Shown one piece after another: positions 33,386 to 40,708 of a DNA stretch of 40,708 bases; the stretch's first letter is position 1; each line of letters opens with the position of its first letter. The position numbers were made by a program, and so were the translations under genes. This DNA is from Rhodospirillaceae bacterium. GTDB taxonomy: Bacteria > Pseudomonadota > Alphaproteobacteria > UBA6615. Location: NCBI GenBank assembly GCA_018702955.1, contig JABJEK010000089.1, positions 1-40,708 on the forward strand. The letters run 5' to 3'. Under the pieces are notes generated by a model. It saw only the letters and a program-made list of their open reading frames with translations. It had not been told where the DNA came from and did not search any database.

Positions 33386-34975
33386 ATGGCTGATTTCGAC
33401 GGTATCATCATCGGCGCGGGTCATAACGGACTGACCACCGCGGCCTATCTTTCACGCACCGGCCAGAAGATCGCCGTGCTGGAGGCCAACCCCGAAATCG
33501 GCGGCGGTACGTCGACCGAAGAGCCGGCCCTGCCCGGCCACCGCGCCAACCTGCACGCCAGCTTCTTCATGGGCCTCGGCCACGCGCCGCTGATGCGCGA
33601 TCTGGAGCTGCAGCGTTTCGGTTTCTCCTATGTCGAACCCGAAGTACAGCAGGCCGGCACCTTCCGCGACGGCAGCTGCGTCGTCATCCACAAGGATCTC
33701 GACAAAACCTGCGCCTCGCTCGCGCGTTTCTCCAAACGCGACGCCGACACCTTCCGCGACCTCTACCACCGCTACGTGATCGAGCTGCGGCCCCTGCTGG
33801 TCTCGCTGATGTACAACGCGCCGCTGCCACTCGACCAGCTGCAGGACCGGTTATCAGGCCCGAAGGTGCAGGAACTGCTGGGCCACGCCAAGCATGATCT
33901 GTTTTCGGTCGTGTCGGAGTATTTCGACGACGATCGCATCCGCACGCTCTTCACCTCCTACATGCACGTCATCACCACCGAGAATGTGCCCGGCAGCGGG
34001 ATGGTCTTCCCCGGCATCTTCGCCAACGTCACCGGCTTCACCTTGCCGATAGGGGGCGCCATCGCCTATCCGCTGGCCTGCGCGCGTATCGTCGCGGCCG
34101 CTGGCGGCGTAGTCCGGACCGACACAAAAGTCCGCGAGATCACAATCACCGGCGGCCGCGCTACCGGCGTCGTGCTGGATGACGGCACCACGCTGACCGC
34201 CGACCGCTTCGTCGCCAGTTCCATCGACACCCCCACGACGGTGGCCATGGCCGGGCGTGAACTCTTCGACGACGCGGTGAATGAGAAGCTGGATAGCTGG
34301 CACTGGGGCAACCACAGCCTGACGACCCTGCACCTCGCGATGAAGCAGGCGCCGGTCTACAAGGCGCGCGATTTCGATTCGGACATCGACGACGCCTACA
34401 ACGTCTTCTTCGGCATGGAGGATCTCGACGAGGTCCGCAGCTGCTTCCGCGATTGCGAGGAGGGACGCTTCCCCGACGTGCTGATGGGCAACGGGGCGTG
34501 CAACAGCGCGTTCGATCCGTCCTACGCCCCGGCGGGCCGCCACTCGGCCTTCTGGTGGCCCTTCGCCCCCTACGCGGTGGATGGCGACCCGGCGAACTGG
34601 GACGAGAAGCGCGCGGACTACACCCAGCGCGTGCTCGACATGTGGCGCCAGTACGCGACCAATCTCGGCGACGACAATGTCGATGCGACCTACCTCTACA
34701 CGCCGCTCGATATCGAGCGGCACAACGCCAACATGATCCAGGGCGCGGTGCGCATGGGGGCCTACATCCCCGAACAGCTCGGCATCAACCGGCCGCACCC
34801 GCAACTGTCGGGCACGCGCACGCCGGTCGAGGGGCTGTATATCTGCGGGTCGGGTGTGGGCAATGGCGGCGGCATGAACGGCGCACCCGGCTACATCGCC
34901 GCCAACGCCATCGTCGACGACCTCGGGCTCGCGCGCGACTGGACACCGGTTGCACAGCCCGAATGGCGGGACTGA
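33386..34975 (+). CDS. Phytoene desaturase-like FAD-dependent oxidoreductase
   Basis: A 529-residue NAD(P)/FAD-dependent oxidoreductase of the CrtI/carotenoid isomerase-like family, which also includes many enzymes not acting on carotenoids. FAD-binding [20 protein letters not shown] lies at the N-terminus and the C-terminal signature [20 protein letters not shown] is present. Substrate cannot be assigned from sequence; no other carotenoid genes are in the window. The ATG at 33386 has a GGGGGG site just upstream. It is separated from the GMC gene by 58 bases and is probably in the same operon. Confidence 0.88.
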
Positions 34976-35006
34976 TCTGATTCTGGCGCTGGTATTTCAA
35001 GAAAAT

Positions 35007-35083
35007 TGGTCGGGAAGAGAGGATTCGAACCTCCGGCCCCTACGTCCCGAACGTAGTGCTCTACCAGGCTGAGCTACTTCCCG
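35007..35083 (-). tRNA. tRNA-Pro (anticodon CGG)
   Basis: A 77-base tRNA with encoded CCA. The acceptor stem CGGGAAG/CTTCCCG, D stem GCTC/GAGC, anticodon stem CTACG/CGTAG with loop TTCGGGA (anticodon CGG at 34-36) and a TTCGAAT T-loop all form. It decodes proline CCG, a frequent codon in high-GC genomes. It lies between the FAD oxidoreductase gene (plus) and the GMC gene (minus). No phage integration remnant is seen next to it. Confidence 0.97.
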
Positions 35084-35154
35084 ACGGCGGGTTTCTTACA
35101 ACGCCCGGCGCGGCTTTGCAAACACCCGCTACCTGTTCCGGACACTAGGCACGC

Positions 35155-36777
35155 TCACCCGTCCCGCGCGTCCTCGAGGATCATGTCCGACGCCTTCTCC
35201 GCGATCATGATCGTCGGCGCGTTCGTGTTGCCGGAGGTGACCGCCGGCATGACCGAGGCGTCCACCACCCGCAGCCCCTCGAACCCGTGAACCCGCAGGC
35301 GCGGGTCCACCACGGCGCGATCATCGACCCCCATGCGGCAGGTGCTGGTCGGGTGAAACCCGGTGTTCCCGAAGTTGCGCAGATACTCGATCACGTCGTC
35401 GTCGCTGACGACGTCCTCGCCGGGCTCAATCTGCTCACCCACGAAAGGCTCTAGTGCGGGCTGGCGCATGATCCGCTGGACCTCTCGCACGCCGCGCATC
35501 AGGGCCTGACTATCATGGTCCGCCGCCAGATACCGGCTTTTGATCAATGGGGCTGCGCGCGGGTCCGCCGAGCCAATCTCGACGCTGCCCCGGCTTTCGG
35601 GGCGCAGCATGATGATCGTCGCCGACAGGCCGGAAAACTCGTGCAGGGTCGAGCCGTGTTTGCCGCTGGCGCCGCCGTTGGAATACAGCACGATGTGATG
35701 CTGAAGGTCGGGGGACTCCAGGCTCGGATCGCTGCGGAAGAACCCGCCGGTCGGCACGGCGGCCATCGCCATCATCCCACGGCGAAACAGGAGGTAGCGC
35801 AGCATGGTGCCGACCGAGCGCATCCGGCTTTGCATCACATCGTTGAGCGTGACCGGTTGCTTGCACTTGTAGACCATGCGGACCAAGTAGTGATCCTGCA
35901 TGTCCGCACCGACGCCCGGCATGTCTGCAACCACGTCGATGCCGTGTTCGCGCAGCAGCGCGGCGGGACCGACGCCGGAGAGTTGCAGCAGCTGCGGTGA
36001 GTTGAACGCGCCAAGCGACAGAATGACTTCCCGGCCCGCGCGCGCCACCCGCGTCTCGTCACCGACCTGATATTCGACGCCCACCGCGCGGCGGCCTTCG
36101 AACAGCACCCGGTTGGCGAACGCACCCGTCTCGACGGTCAGGTTCGGGCGTTTGCGCGCCGGGCGCAGATATCCGCGCGCCGTGGACCAGCGCCGCCCGG
36201 TCCGCTGGGTCACCTGATACCGCCCGAATCCCTCTTGCTTGGCACCGTTGAAATCCGGGTTGTGCGGGTGGCCCGCCTGCGCGGCCGCCGCGAGATGCGC
36301 ACGTCCCAGCGGGTGGAAATCGCGTTGCTCGGAGACCGCCTGCGGCCCGCCCGTGCCGTGGAACTCGTCTTCGCCGCGCGCATTGTCCTCCAGTTTCCGG
36401 AAGTACGGCAGCACGTCGTCATGGCTCCATCCGGTGTTGCCGAGCTGGCGCCAATGGTCATAGTCGGCGGCGTTGCCGCGGATATAGACCATGCCGTTGA
36501 TCGAGCTCGACCCGCCCAGCACCTTGCCGCGCGGCTGGACGATCCGCCGCCCGTTGCATGATGGGTCGGGCTCGGTCGAATAGCACCAGTTAACCTTCGG
36601 ATCATCGAAGACCTTGCCGTAACCCAGCGGAATATGAAGCCACGGATTGGTGTCGCGGCCCCCGGCCTCCAGCAGCAGCACGTTATGCGCGCCGCTCTCG
36701 GTCAGGCGGTTGGCCAGCACACAACCCGCACTGCCCGCACCGACGATCACATAGTCGAACTGGTCGTTCTCCGGCAT
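35155..36777 (-). CDS. GMC-family FAD oxidoreductase (choline dehydrogenase-like), second copy
   Basis: A 540-residue flavin alcohol oxidase/dehydrogenase. The N-terminal FAD site is YVIVGAGSAGCVLANRLTES, the GMC signature is PRGKVLGGSSSINGMVYIR, and the catalytic region has FHPTSTCRMGV and SGNTNAPTIMIAEK. It differs from the copy at 31696 but has the same plan, so they are paralogues or relatives. The start is the ATG at 36777, 7 bases after the universal stress protein stop, so it is the last gene of the TAXI-TRAP-Usp operon. This suggests that the imported compound is an alcohol or related substrate. Confidence 0.93.
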   Translation of the reverse strand: MPENDQFDYVIVGAGSAGCVLANRLTESGAHNVLLLEAGGRDTNPWLHIPLGYGKVFDDPKVNWCYSTEPDPSCNGRRIVQPRGKVLGGSSSINGMVYIRGNAADYDHWRQLGNTGWSHDDVLPYFRKLEDNARGEDEFHGTGGPQAVSEQRDFHPLGRAHLAAAAQAGHPHNPDFNGAKQEGFGRYQVTQRTGRRWSTARGYLRPARKRPNLTVETGAFANRVLFEGRRAVGVEYQVGDETRVARAGREVILSLGAFNSPQLLQLSGVGPAALLREHGIDVVADMPGVGADMQDHYLVRMVYKCKQPVTLNDVMQSRMRSVGTMLRYLLFRRGMMAMAAVPTGGFFRSDPSLESPDLQHHIVLYSNGGASGKHGSTLHEFSGLSATIIMLRPESRGSVEIGSADPRAAPLIKSRYLAADHDSQALMRGVREVQRIMRQPALEPFVGEQIEPGEDVVSDDDVIEYLRNFGNTGFHPTSTCRMGVDDRAVVDPRLRVHGFEGLRVVDASVMPAVTSGNTNAPTIMIAEKASDMILEDARDG

Positions 36778-36784
36778 GGACGCC

Positions 36785-37210
36785 CTAGCGGACGATCAGG
36801 ACCGACTGGTTGGCATGCCGCGCAACCCGGGCGGCGTTGGGCCCCAACAGATAGTCGCTGACGTCCGGCCGGTGGGCCGACATCACGATCAGATCGGCCT
36901 TCACGCTGTCCGCCGTGCTGATGATCTCGTTGTAGATCCGGCCATGCGCGACCACCTGCTGCACCGACACGCCGTCAGGCACATTCGCACTCACATAGGC
37001 ATGCAGATGCTTGGCCGTCTCCGCCAGCGCCTTCTCCGCGAAATCGTCGGGGAAGAACGAACCCACGACGCTCATGCCGAAGTCCGGCACCACCGTCAGC
37101 ACATGCAGGGTCGCTCCCGTCGCCTGGGCATGGGACACCGCGGCTTCGAGTGCCTGCGACGACGACGCCGCATCCTCGAGATCGACCGGCAAAAGGATAT
37201 GCGTATACAT
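36785..37210 (-). CDS. Universal stress protein (UspA family)
   Basis: A 141-residue single-domain Usp. It starts MYTHILLPVDLEDAASSSQA and ends DLIVMSAHRPDVSDYLLGPN and VLIVR; these are the ATP-binding alpha/beta fold's G-x2-G-x9-G/S-like region and end strand. The ATG at 37210 has a GGGAGGG site 7 bases upstream; the long frame extending to 37495 has no comparable start. Usp genes coupled to TRAP permeases are known in other bacteria (for example TeaD beside TeaABC), where they modulate transport. It is 13 bases after the permease stop. Confidence 0.9.
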   Translation of the reverse strand: MYTHILLPVDLEDAASSSQALEAAVSHAQATGATLHVLTVVPDFGMSVVGSFFPDDFAEKALAETAKHLHAYVSANVPDGVSVQQVVAHGRIYNEIISTADSVKADLIVMSAHRPDVSDYLLGPNAARVARHANQSVLIVR

Positions 37211-37223
37211 ACTGGTGCCCTCC

Positions 37224-39422
37224 CTATGCCGCAGCGGCCACGGCGCCTTCGCCCCGGCCTTTTTTGCGGCGTTTCTGATAAAGATACATCGCGACCCACA
37301 GCGCGGCCGCCACGGCCTGCACAAGCTGGCGCGGCCCGCCGATTTCGTCGGTGACCAGCGCCGGCCGGAACATCGCGATGGCGAGTGCCAGCAGGATGAT
37401 CCGCTCGATCCAGTTACATTTGTCCGCGAAGTAACCTTGCATGAAGGCGGCGAAGGAGAACATCGCAACCAGCGATATCCCGAACACCCAGACAAGGTTG
37501 AAGATGCTGTCGATCCAGATGATATCGCCGTTCGGTGCGATGCCCGAGATCATCAACAACTCGGTGTTGAAGATGAACACGAAGGGCAGGATCGCGGTCC
37601 GCATATCGTAGGTGAAGCCCTGGATCCCGGTCTTGATCGGGTCCGACTGGGCGATCGCCGCGCCGGCATAGGCCGCGAGGCCCACCGGCGGCGTGTCGTC
37701 GGCCAGGATACCGAAGTAGAACACGAACAGATGGGCCGCAATCAGCGGGAAGATCAGCCCGGCGTCGCCGCCAAGCTCGACGATGACCGGCGCGGTCAGG
37801 GTCGCCATCAGGATGTAGTTCGCCGTGGTCGGCAGTCCCATCCCGAGGATCATGCTGGTGATCGCCGTCAGGACGAGCATCACCATCACGCTGCCGCCGG
37901 AAACCGCGGCAATCAGGTTCACGAAACGGCCCGTCAGACCGGTGGTGCTGACCACGCCGACGATGATGCCGGCCGCCGCCGTCGCTACACCGACGCTCAT
38001 CATGGAGCGTGCGCCGCCGACGAGGCCTTCCCAGATGTCTTTCAGGCCGTCGAGGAACGCCGCCCCGAGGATACCGCCGATCTTGGTATCGGGATCGAGG
38101 CTGCCCGCCTTCTTGTGCGCACCGAGCGCCAGATAGGCGATGATCGGGCGCTGGATGACCATCAGTACCGCCAGCGCTTCAATGGCCGTCAGGGCCGAGA
38201 AGATCGGTGAGCGTTTCTGTATGACCAGGAAATAGATCAGCACCCCGAGCGGGATCAGATAGTGACTGCCGTTCACCAGCGTCTTGAGCATCGGCGGCAG
38301 CTCGCTCTTCGACAGCGGCCGCAAATTGAGCTTCAGCGCCTCCAGATGCACCACATAGAACAGCGCGAGATAGGAGATGATCGCGGGAAACAAGGCCGCG
38401 CGCACGACATCCAGATAAGGAATGCCGATGATGTCGGCCATGATGAACGCAGCCGCGCCCATGATTGGCGGCATCAATTGCCCGTTGGTGGACGCGGCCA
38501 CCTCGACCGCACCCGCCTTGTAGGCCGGCAGGCCGACTTTCTTCATCAGCGGGATGGTGAAGGTACCCGTGGTCACAACGTTGGCGATCGACGAGCCCGA
38601 GACCAGGCCCGACAGGCCCGACGCGACGACGGCGGCTTTCGCCGGTCCGCCGATCTTGTGGCCGAGGCCCGAGAAGGCGACGTCGATGAAATATTTGCCC
38701 GCGCCTGCCTTGTCGAGCAACGCGCCGAACAGGACGAACAGGAACACGAAACTGGTCGAGACACCGAGCGGGACACCGAAGATGCTGGTGTCGGTCAGAT
38801 ACATCTCGGAGACGAAGAACTCGAAGGTCGTCCCGCGATAACGCAGCAGGTCCGGGACCCAGGGTTCGCTGCCCACAAACGCATAGATGATGAAGACGAT
38901 ACAGATGGTGCTGAGCGCCACACCCAAAGAGCGCCGCGCCGCTTCCAGCAGCATGATGATCAGGATGGAACCCATCCACACTTCGCGGGCATTGCCGATG
39001 CCGCCAAGCGCCTGGATGTCTTTCTGGAAGAAGACGATGAACAGTGACGAACCGGCGGCGATGAGCGCCAGCACGATGTCGATGACAGGAATGAATTCCC
39101 GGTTCGAACGCTTCGGTCGCAGGAACGGCAGGATGCGATGCACCGTCCGCGCCCAGAGCGGCGGATTGCGATAGTCGTAGGCAGGGAACGCCAGGAACAC
39201 GAGCGCCAGCGCAAATCCCAGATGCCAGGAACGGGCGAGCTGTGAATTAACAGGGTTTTCGGCGATCCAGAGCTGGAACAGCGACCAGATCACACAGAGG
39301 AGGGTAATGACGCCGACGGCAATCTTGCTCGTCGGGCTGCGCGGGCCACTCTCGACCTCCGCGATGAAATCCCGCTCTTCGGTCTCAACGACCTCTTCGG
39401 CGGCGTTGTCTTGCGTGGTCAT
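37224..39422 (-). CDS. TRAP transporter fused permease (4TM/12TM)
   Basis: A 732-residue membrane protein combining the small (DctQ-like) and large (DctM-like) TRAP subunits, the usual form with TAXI receptors. The N-terminal part has several helices (PTSKIAVGVITLLCVIWSLF, about residues 29-48). The large M region holds TSFVFLFVLFGALLDKAGAG, SGLSGLVSGSSIANVVTTG, NGQLMPPIMGAAAFIMADI and ILGMGLPTTANYILMATL, which are typical of TRAP large-subunit transmembrane helices. It uses an ion gradient to import an organic acid or similar solute delivered by the receptor encoded upstream. A hairpin at 39460-39489 precedes it. Confidence 0.94.
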   Translation of the reverse strand: MTTQDNAAEEVVETEERDFIAEVESGPRSPTSKIAVGVITLLCVIWSLFQLWIAENPVNSQLARSWHLGFALALVFLAFPAYDYRNPPLWARTVHRILPFLRPKRSNREFIPVIDIVLALIAAGSSLFIVFFQKDIQALGGIGNAREVWMGSILIIMLLEAARRSLGVALSTICIVFIIYAFVGSEPWVPDLLRYRGTTFEFFVSEMYLTDTSIFGVPLGVSTSFVFLFVLFGALLDKAGAGKYFIDVAFSGLGHKIGGPAKAAVVASGLSGLVSGSSIANVVTTGTFTIPLMKKVGLPAYKAGAVEVAASTNGQLMPPIMGAAAFIMADIIGIPYLDVVRAALFPAIISYLALFYVVHLEALKLNLRPLSKSELPPMLKTLVNGSHYLIPLGVLIYFLVIQKRSPIFSALTAIEALAVLMVIQRPIIAYLALGAHKKAGSLDPDTKIGGILGAAFLDGLKDIWEGLVGGARSMMSVGVATAAAGIIVGVVSTTGLTGRFVNLIAAVSGGSVMVMLVLTAITSMILGMGLPTTANYILMATLTAPVIVELGGDAGLIFPLIAAHLFVFYFGILADDTPPVGLAAYAGAAIAQSDPIKTGIQGFTYDMRTAILPFVFIFNTELLMISGIAPNGDIIWIDSIFNLVWVFGISLVAMFSFAAFMQGYFADKCNWIERIILLALAIAMFRPALVTDEIGGPRQLVQAVAAALWVAMYLYQKRRKKGRGEGAVAAAA

Positions 39423-39458
39423 CCCATTTCCCCCCAGAAACTTAAGCTACAAAAAGAA

Positions 39459-39489
39459 TAACGGGCGGTACCTCGTGGCACCGCCCGTT
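39459..39489 (-). terminator. Hairpin between receptor and permease genes
   Basis: On the minus strand AACGGGCGGT (39489-39480) pairs perfectly with ACCGCCCGTT (39469-39460) over a 10-base loop that can pair further, followed by ATTCTTTTTG. It is 11 bases after the receptor stop. It probably reduces transcription into the permease gene and stabilises the receptor mRNA, a common plan for binding-protein operons. Confidence 0.85.
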
Positions 39490-39500
39490 GCAGGACCGAA

Positions 39501-40478
39501 CTACATCAGGCCCTTTTCCTTGTAGTACTTGATTGCACCCGGGTGCAGCGGAGCTGACAGGCCTCCGAGCATATCTGCCGGCTTCAGGATCTTGAAAGCC
39601 GCATGGGTACCCTTCAGTTCTTCGAGATTCTCGAACACGGTCTTCACGTAGTCGTAGACGACCTGGTCTTCGACATCGGCGCTGGTCACGACCGTCGCCT
39701 TCACGGCGTAGGTCTCGAACTCATCCACGCCCTTCACGATACCGGCCGGATACTTGGCCAGGACGTAATAGGGTTTGTCGGAGATGAACTTCTTGATGGC
39801 GTCTGAGTTGATATCGAGGATGTCGATTTCCGTCGAGTTCGCCGGCTCTTCAATCGCCGCACTCGGCATCCCGACCGTGTAGATGAAGGCGTCAACCTTC
39901 TTATCGACCAGCGCGCGGGACGCTTCGCCCTGCTGCAGGCCTTCGGCCTTGATGTCCTTGTCCGGATCAATGCCGTAGAGCGGCAGCAGATCCATCGAGT
40001 TGCCACGCTGGCCTGAACCCGGATTGCCGATGTTCACGGTCTTGCCCTTGAGGTCACCGACCGACTTGATGCCGGCGTCCTTACGAGTCACCAGAAGGAC
40101 TGCTTCCGGATGCGCCGAGAACACGCTGCGCAGCTTGCCAACCGGCTTGCCGTCCCAGTCGGCCTTGCCGTTCGCGGCCTGCCAGTTACGGTCGGACTGG
40201 GCCACACCGAAATCGAGGAGCCCGCGGTTCACCGCGTTGACGTTGAACACCGAACCGAGTGCCGGCCGGCCGACGCAGTTATATTTGCCGCCGGAATGCT
40301 TGTTCATGATCTGGCAGGTCTGCAAGGCCACCTGATAGTAAACGCCGGTGACGGAACCGCCACCAATCAGGATATCGCGCTGTTGGGCGCTGGCCTCGGG
40401 GGCGTGCAATGACACCCCGCCGATGGCGACCACGGCCGCAGCCGCGACCGACAAAAGGGATTTACGGTAGTGAATCAT
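39501..40478 (-). CDS. TAXI family TRAP transporter solute-binding protein
   Basis: A 325-residue periplasmic receptor. The signal peptide starts MIHYRKSLLSVAAAAVVAIG and likely ends after ASAQ (about residue 32). The mature N-terminus ILIGGGSVTGVYYQVALQTC is the TAXI family signature. The middle has KGKTVNIGNPGSGQRGNSM, also family-typical. It captures a carboxylate, amino-acid-like or similar solute and presents it to the fused permease. The ATG at 40478 has a GAGGAGAG site about 8 bases upstream; the frame is open to 40577 without a better start. It is first in the operon. Confidence 0.94.
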   Translation of the reverse strand: MIHYRKSLLSVAAAAVVAIGGVSLHAPEASAQQRDILIGGGSVTGVYYQVALQTCQIMNKHSGGKYNCVGRPALGSVFNVNAVNRGLLDFGVAQSDRNWQAANGKADWDGKPVGKLRSVFSAHPEAVLLVTRKDAGIKSVGDLKGKTVNIGNPGSGQRGNSMDLLPLYGIDPDKDIKAEGLQQGEASRALVDKKVDAFIYTVGMPSAAIEEPANSTEIDILDINSDAIKKFISDKPYYVLAKYPAGIVKGVDEFETYAVKATVVTSADVEDQVVYDYVKTVFENLEELKGTHAAFKILKPADMLGGLSAPLHPGAIKYYKEKGLM

Positions 40479-40559
40479 AATCTCTCTCCTCTTCCCGTTA
40501 ACTTGAAGTATTTCTTGCTGGGCCGGTTTCCGAGCACTTGGCCGACCCCGTTTTGCTTG

Positions 40560-40573
40560 CGATAACTCTATCG
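40560..40573. promoter_or_regulatory. Inverted repeat CGATA-ACTC-TATCG upstream of the TAXI receptor gene
   Basis: 5-base perfect arms with a 4-base spacer. About 20 bases to the right is AATCC-N7-GGATT (40595-40611), another 5-base inverted repeat. Both lie in the 175-base leader of the transporter operon (40479-40653), and one or both may be operators. The region otherwise shows no clear promoter. Confidence 0.35.
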
Positions 40574-40653
40574 TCACATGCCCGGGCTGTCACAAATCCG
40601 TTTCATGGATTCGCAAAATTTCATACTTATGGATGATGCAAACGCCGGATTCT

Positions 40654-40708
40654 CTAAGCTGCGCTTGCGATAGCGGCATCAATCGCCTCCCCCAACCGTT
40701 CGACAATC
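40654..40708 (-). CDS. C-terminal fragment of an unknown gene
   Basis: The 17 final residues (IVERLGEAIDAAIASAA) and a TAG at 40656-40654 of a gene entering from the right edge. The helical end suits many cytoplasmic enzymes, and the family cannot be named. It faces the same way as the TAXI-TRAP operon, with a 175-base gap, so it may be a neighbouring catabolic gene. Confidence 0.5.
   Translation of the reverse strand, partial: IVERLGEAIDAAIASAA

Noticed and set aside
35007..35083. tRNA-Pro as an integration site for the phage remnant
   Set aside because: It is over 5 kb from the nearest phage gene. No integrase and no duplicated tRNA 3' end were seen in the window.
1..40708. CRISPR arrays or transposase genes
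   Set aside because: No regularly spaced repeats and no transposase or integrase reading frames were recognised.

Overview
The window is high-GC DNA from an alphaproteobacterium, probably Rhodospirillales-like. Evidence for this is the glyQ-glyS-ppdK run, the tRNA methyltransferase/DUF2007 pair divergent from a polyprenyl diphosphate synthase, a GTA-type three-helix holin, a TAXI-TRAP transporter, and a GAAC-N7-GAAC box of the type bound by alphaproteobacterial LexA. I cannot name the genus. Gene density is about 95% and no stretch over 300 bases lacks a gene.

Layout. (1) 1-12220, ordinary chromosome: the start of a heptosyltransferase-like gene (minus), ygfZ, a small protein gene with its own promoter, palindrome and terminator, then the minus-strand glyQ-glyS-ppdK run preceded by a small membrane protein. 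Next come trmN6-like/DUF2007, the prenyl synthase, and a hydrolase behind a cardiolipin synthase. (2) 12333-13522: a membrane coiled-coil protein and a periplasmic SIMPL protein, separated by a terminator. (3) 13607-17846: phage head and packaging genes on the minus strand. A small and a large terminase subunit look intact, a short proline-rich phage protein is present, and a scaffold-like gene is frameshifted. The portal and capsid genes are absent, and two plus-strand host-type genes (a GlcG-like protein and a membrane protein) sit where the portal would be expected. (4) 18012-24105: an SGNH hydrolase, a histidine kinase with a two-receiver response regulator (the second receiver degenerate), an enolase-superfamily enzyme and a ketopantoate-reductase-like enzyme. 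(5) 24113-26289: a phage immunity/regulation region with an S24 repressor (plus) divergent from an HTH protein and an unknown protein (minus), and a candidate LexA box between them. (6) 26419-28116: a thiamine diphosphate enzyme. (7) 28222-29347: a lysis pair of GH108 endolysin and GTA-type holin, followed by two REP-like palindromes. (8) 29451-34975: a decarboxylating-dehydrogenase-family enzyme, an aldo/keto reductase, a GMC oxidoreductase and an FAD oxidoreductase. (9) 35007-40478: tRNA-Pro(CGG), then a minus-strand operon in the order TAXI binding protein, fused TRAP permease, universal stress protein, GMC oxidoreductase. The 3' end of another minus-strand gene lies at the right edge.

The most notable feature is phage-type DNA in three separate pieces (packaging/scaffold, immunity, lysis) interleaved with host metabolic and signalling genes within about 16 kb. 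The early regulator pair faces the same way as the terminase genes, so removing the host genes at 17847-24112 would give one continuous phage operon. No integrase, portal, major capsid or tail genes are visible. The simplest reading is a decayed prophage split by insertions. A partly domesticated, damage-responsive cassette is possible because the repressor's catalytic Ser/Lys pair, the putative LexA box, the terminase and the lysis genes all look intact.
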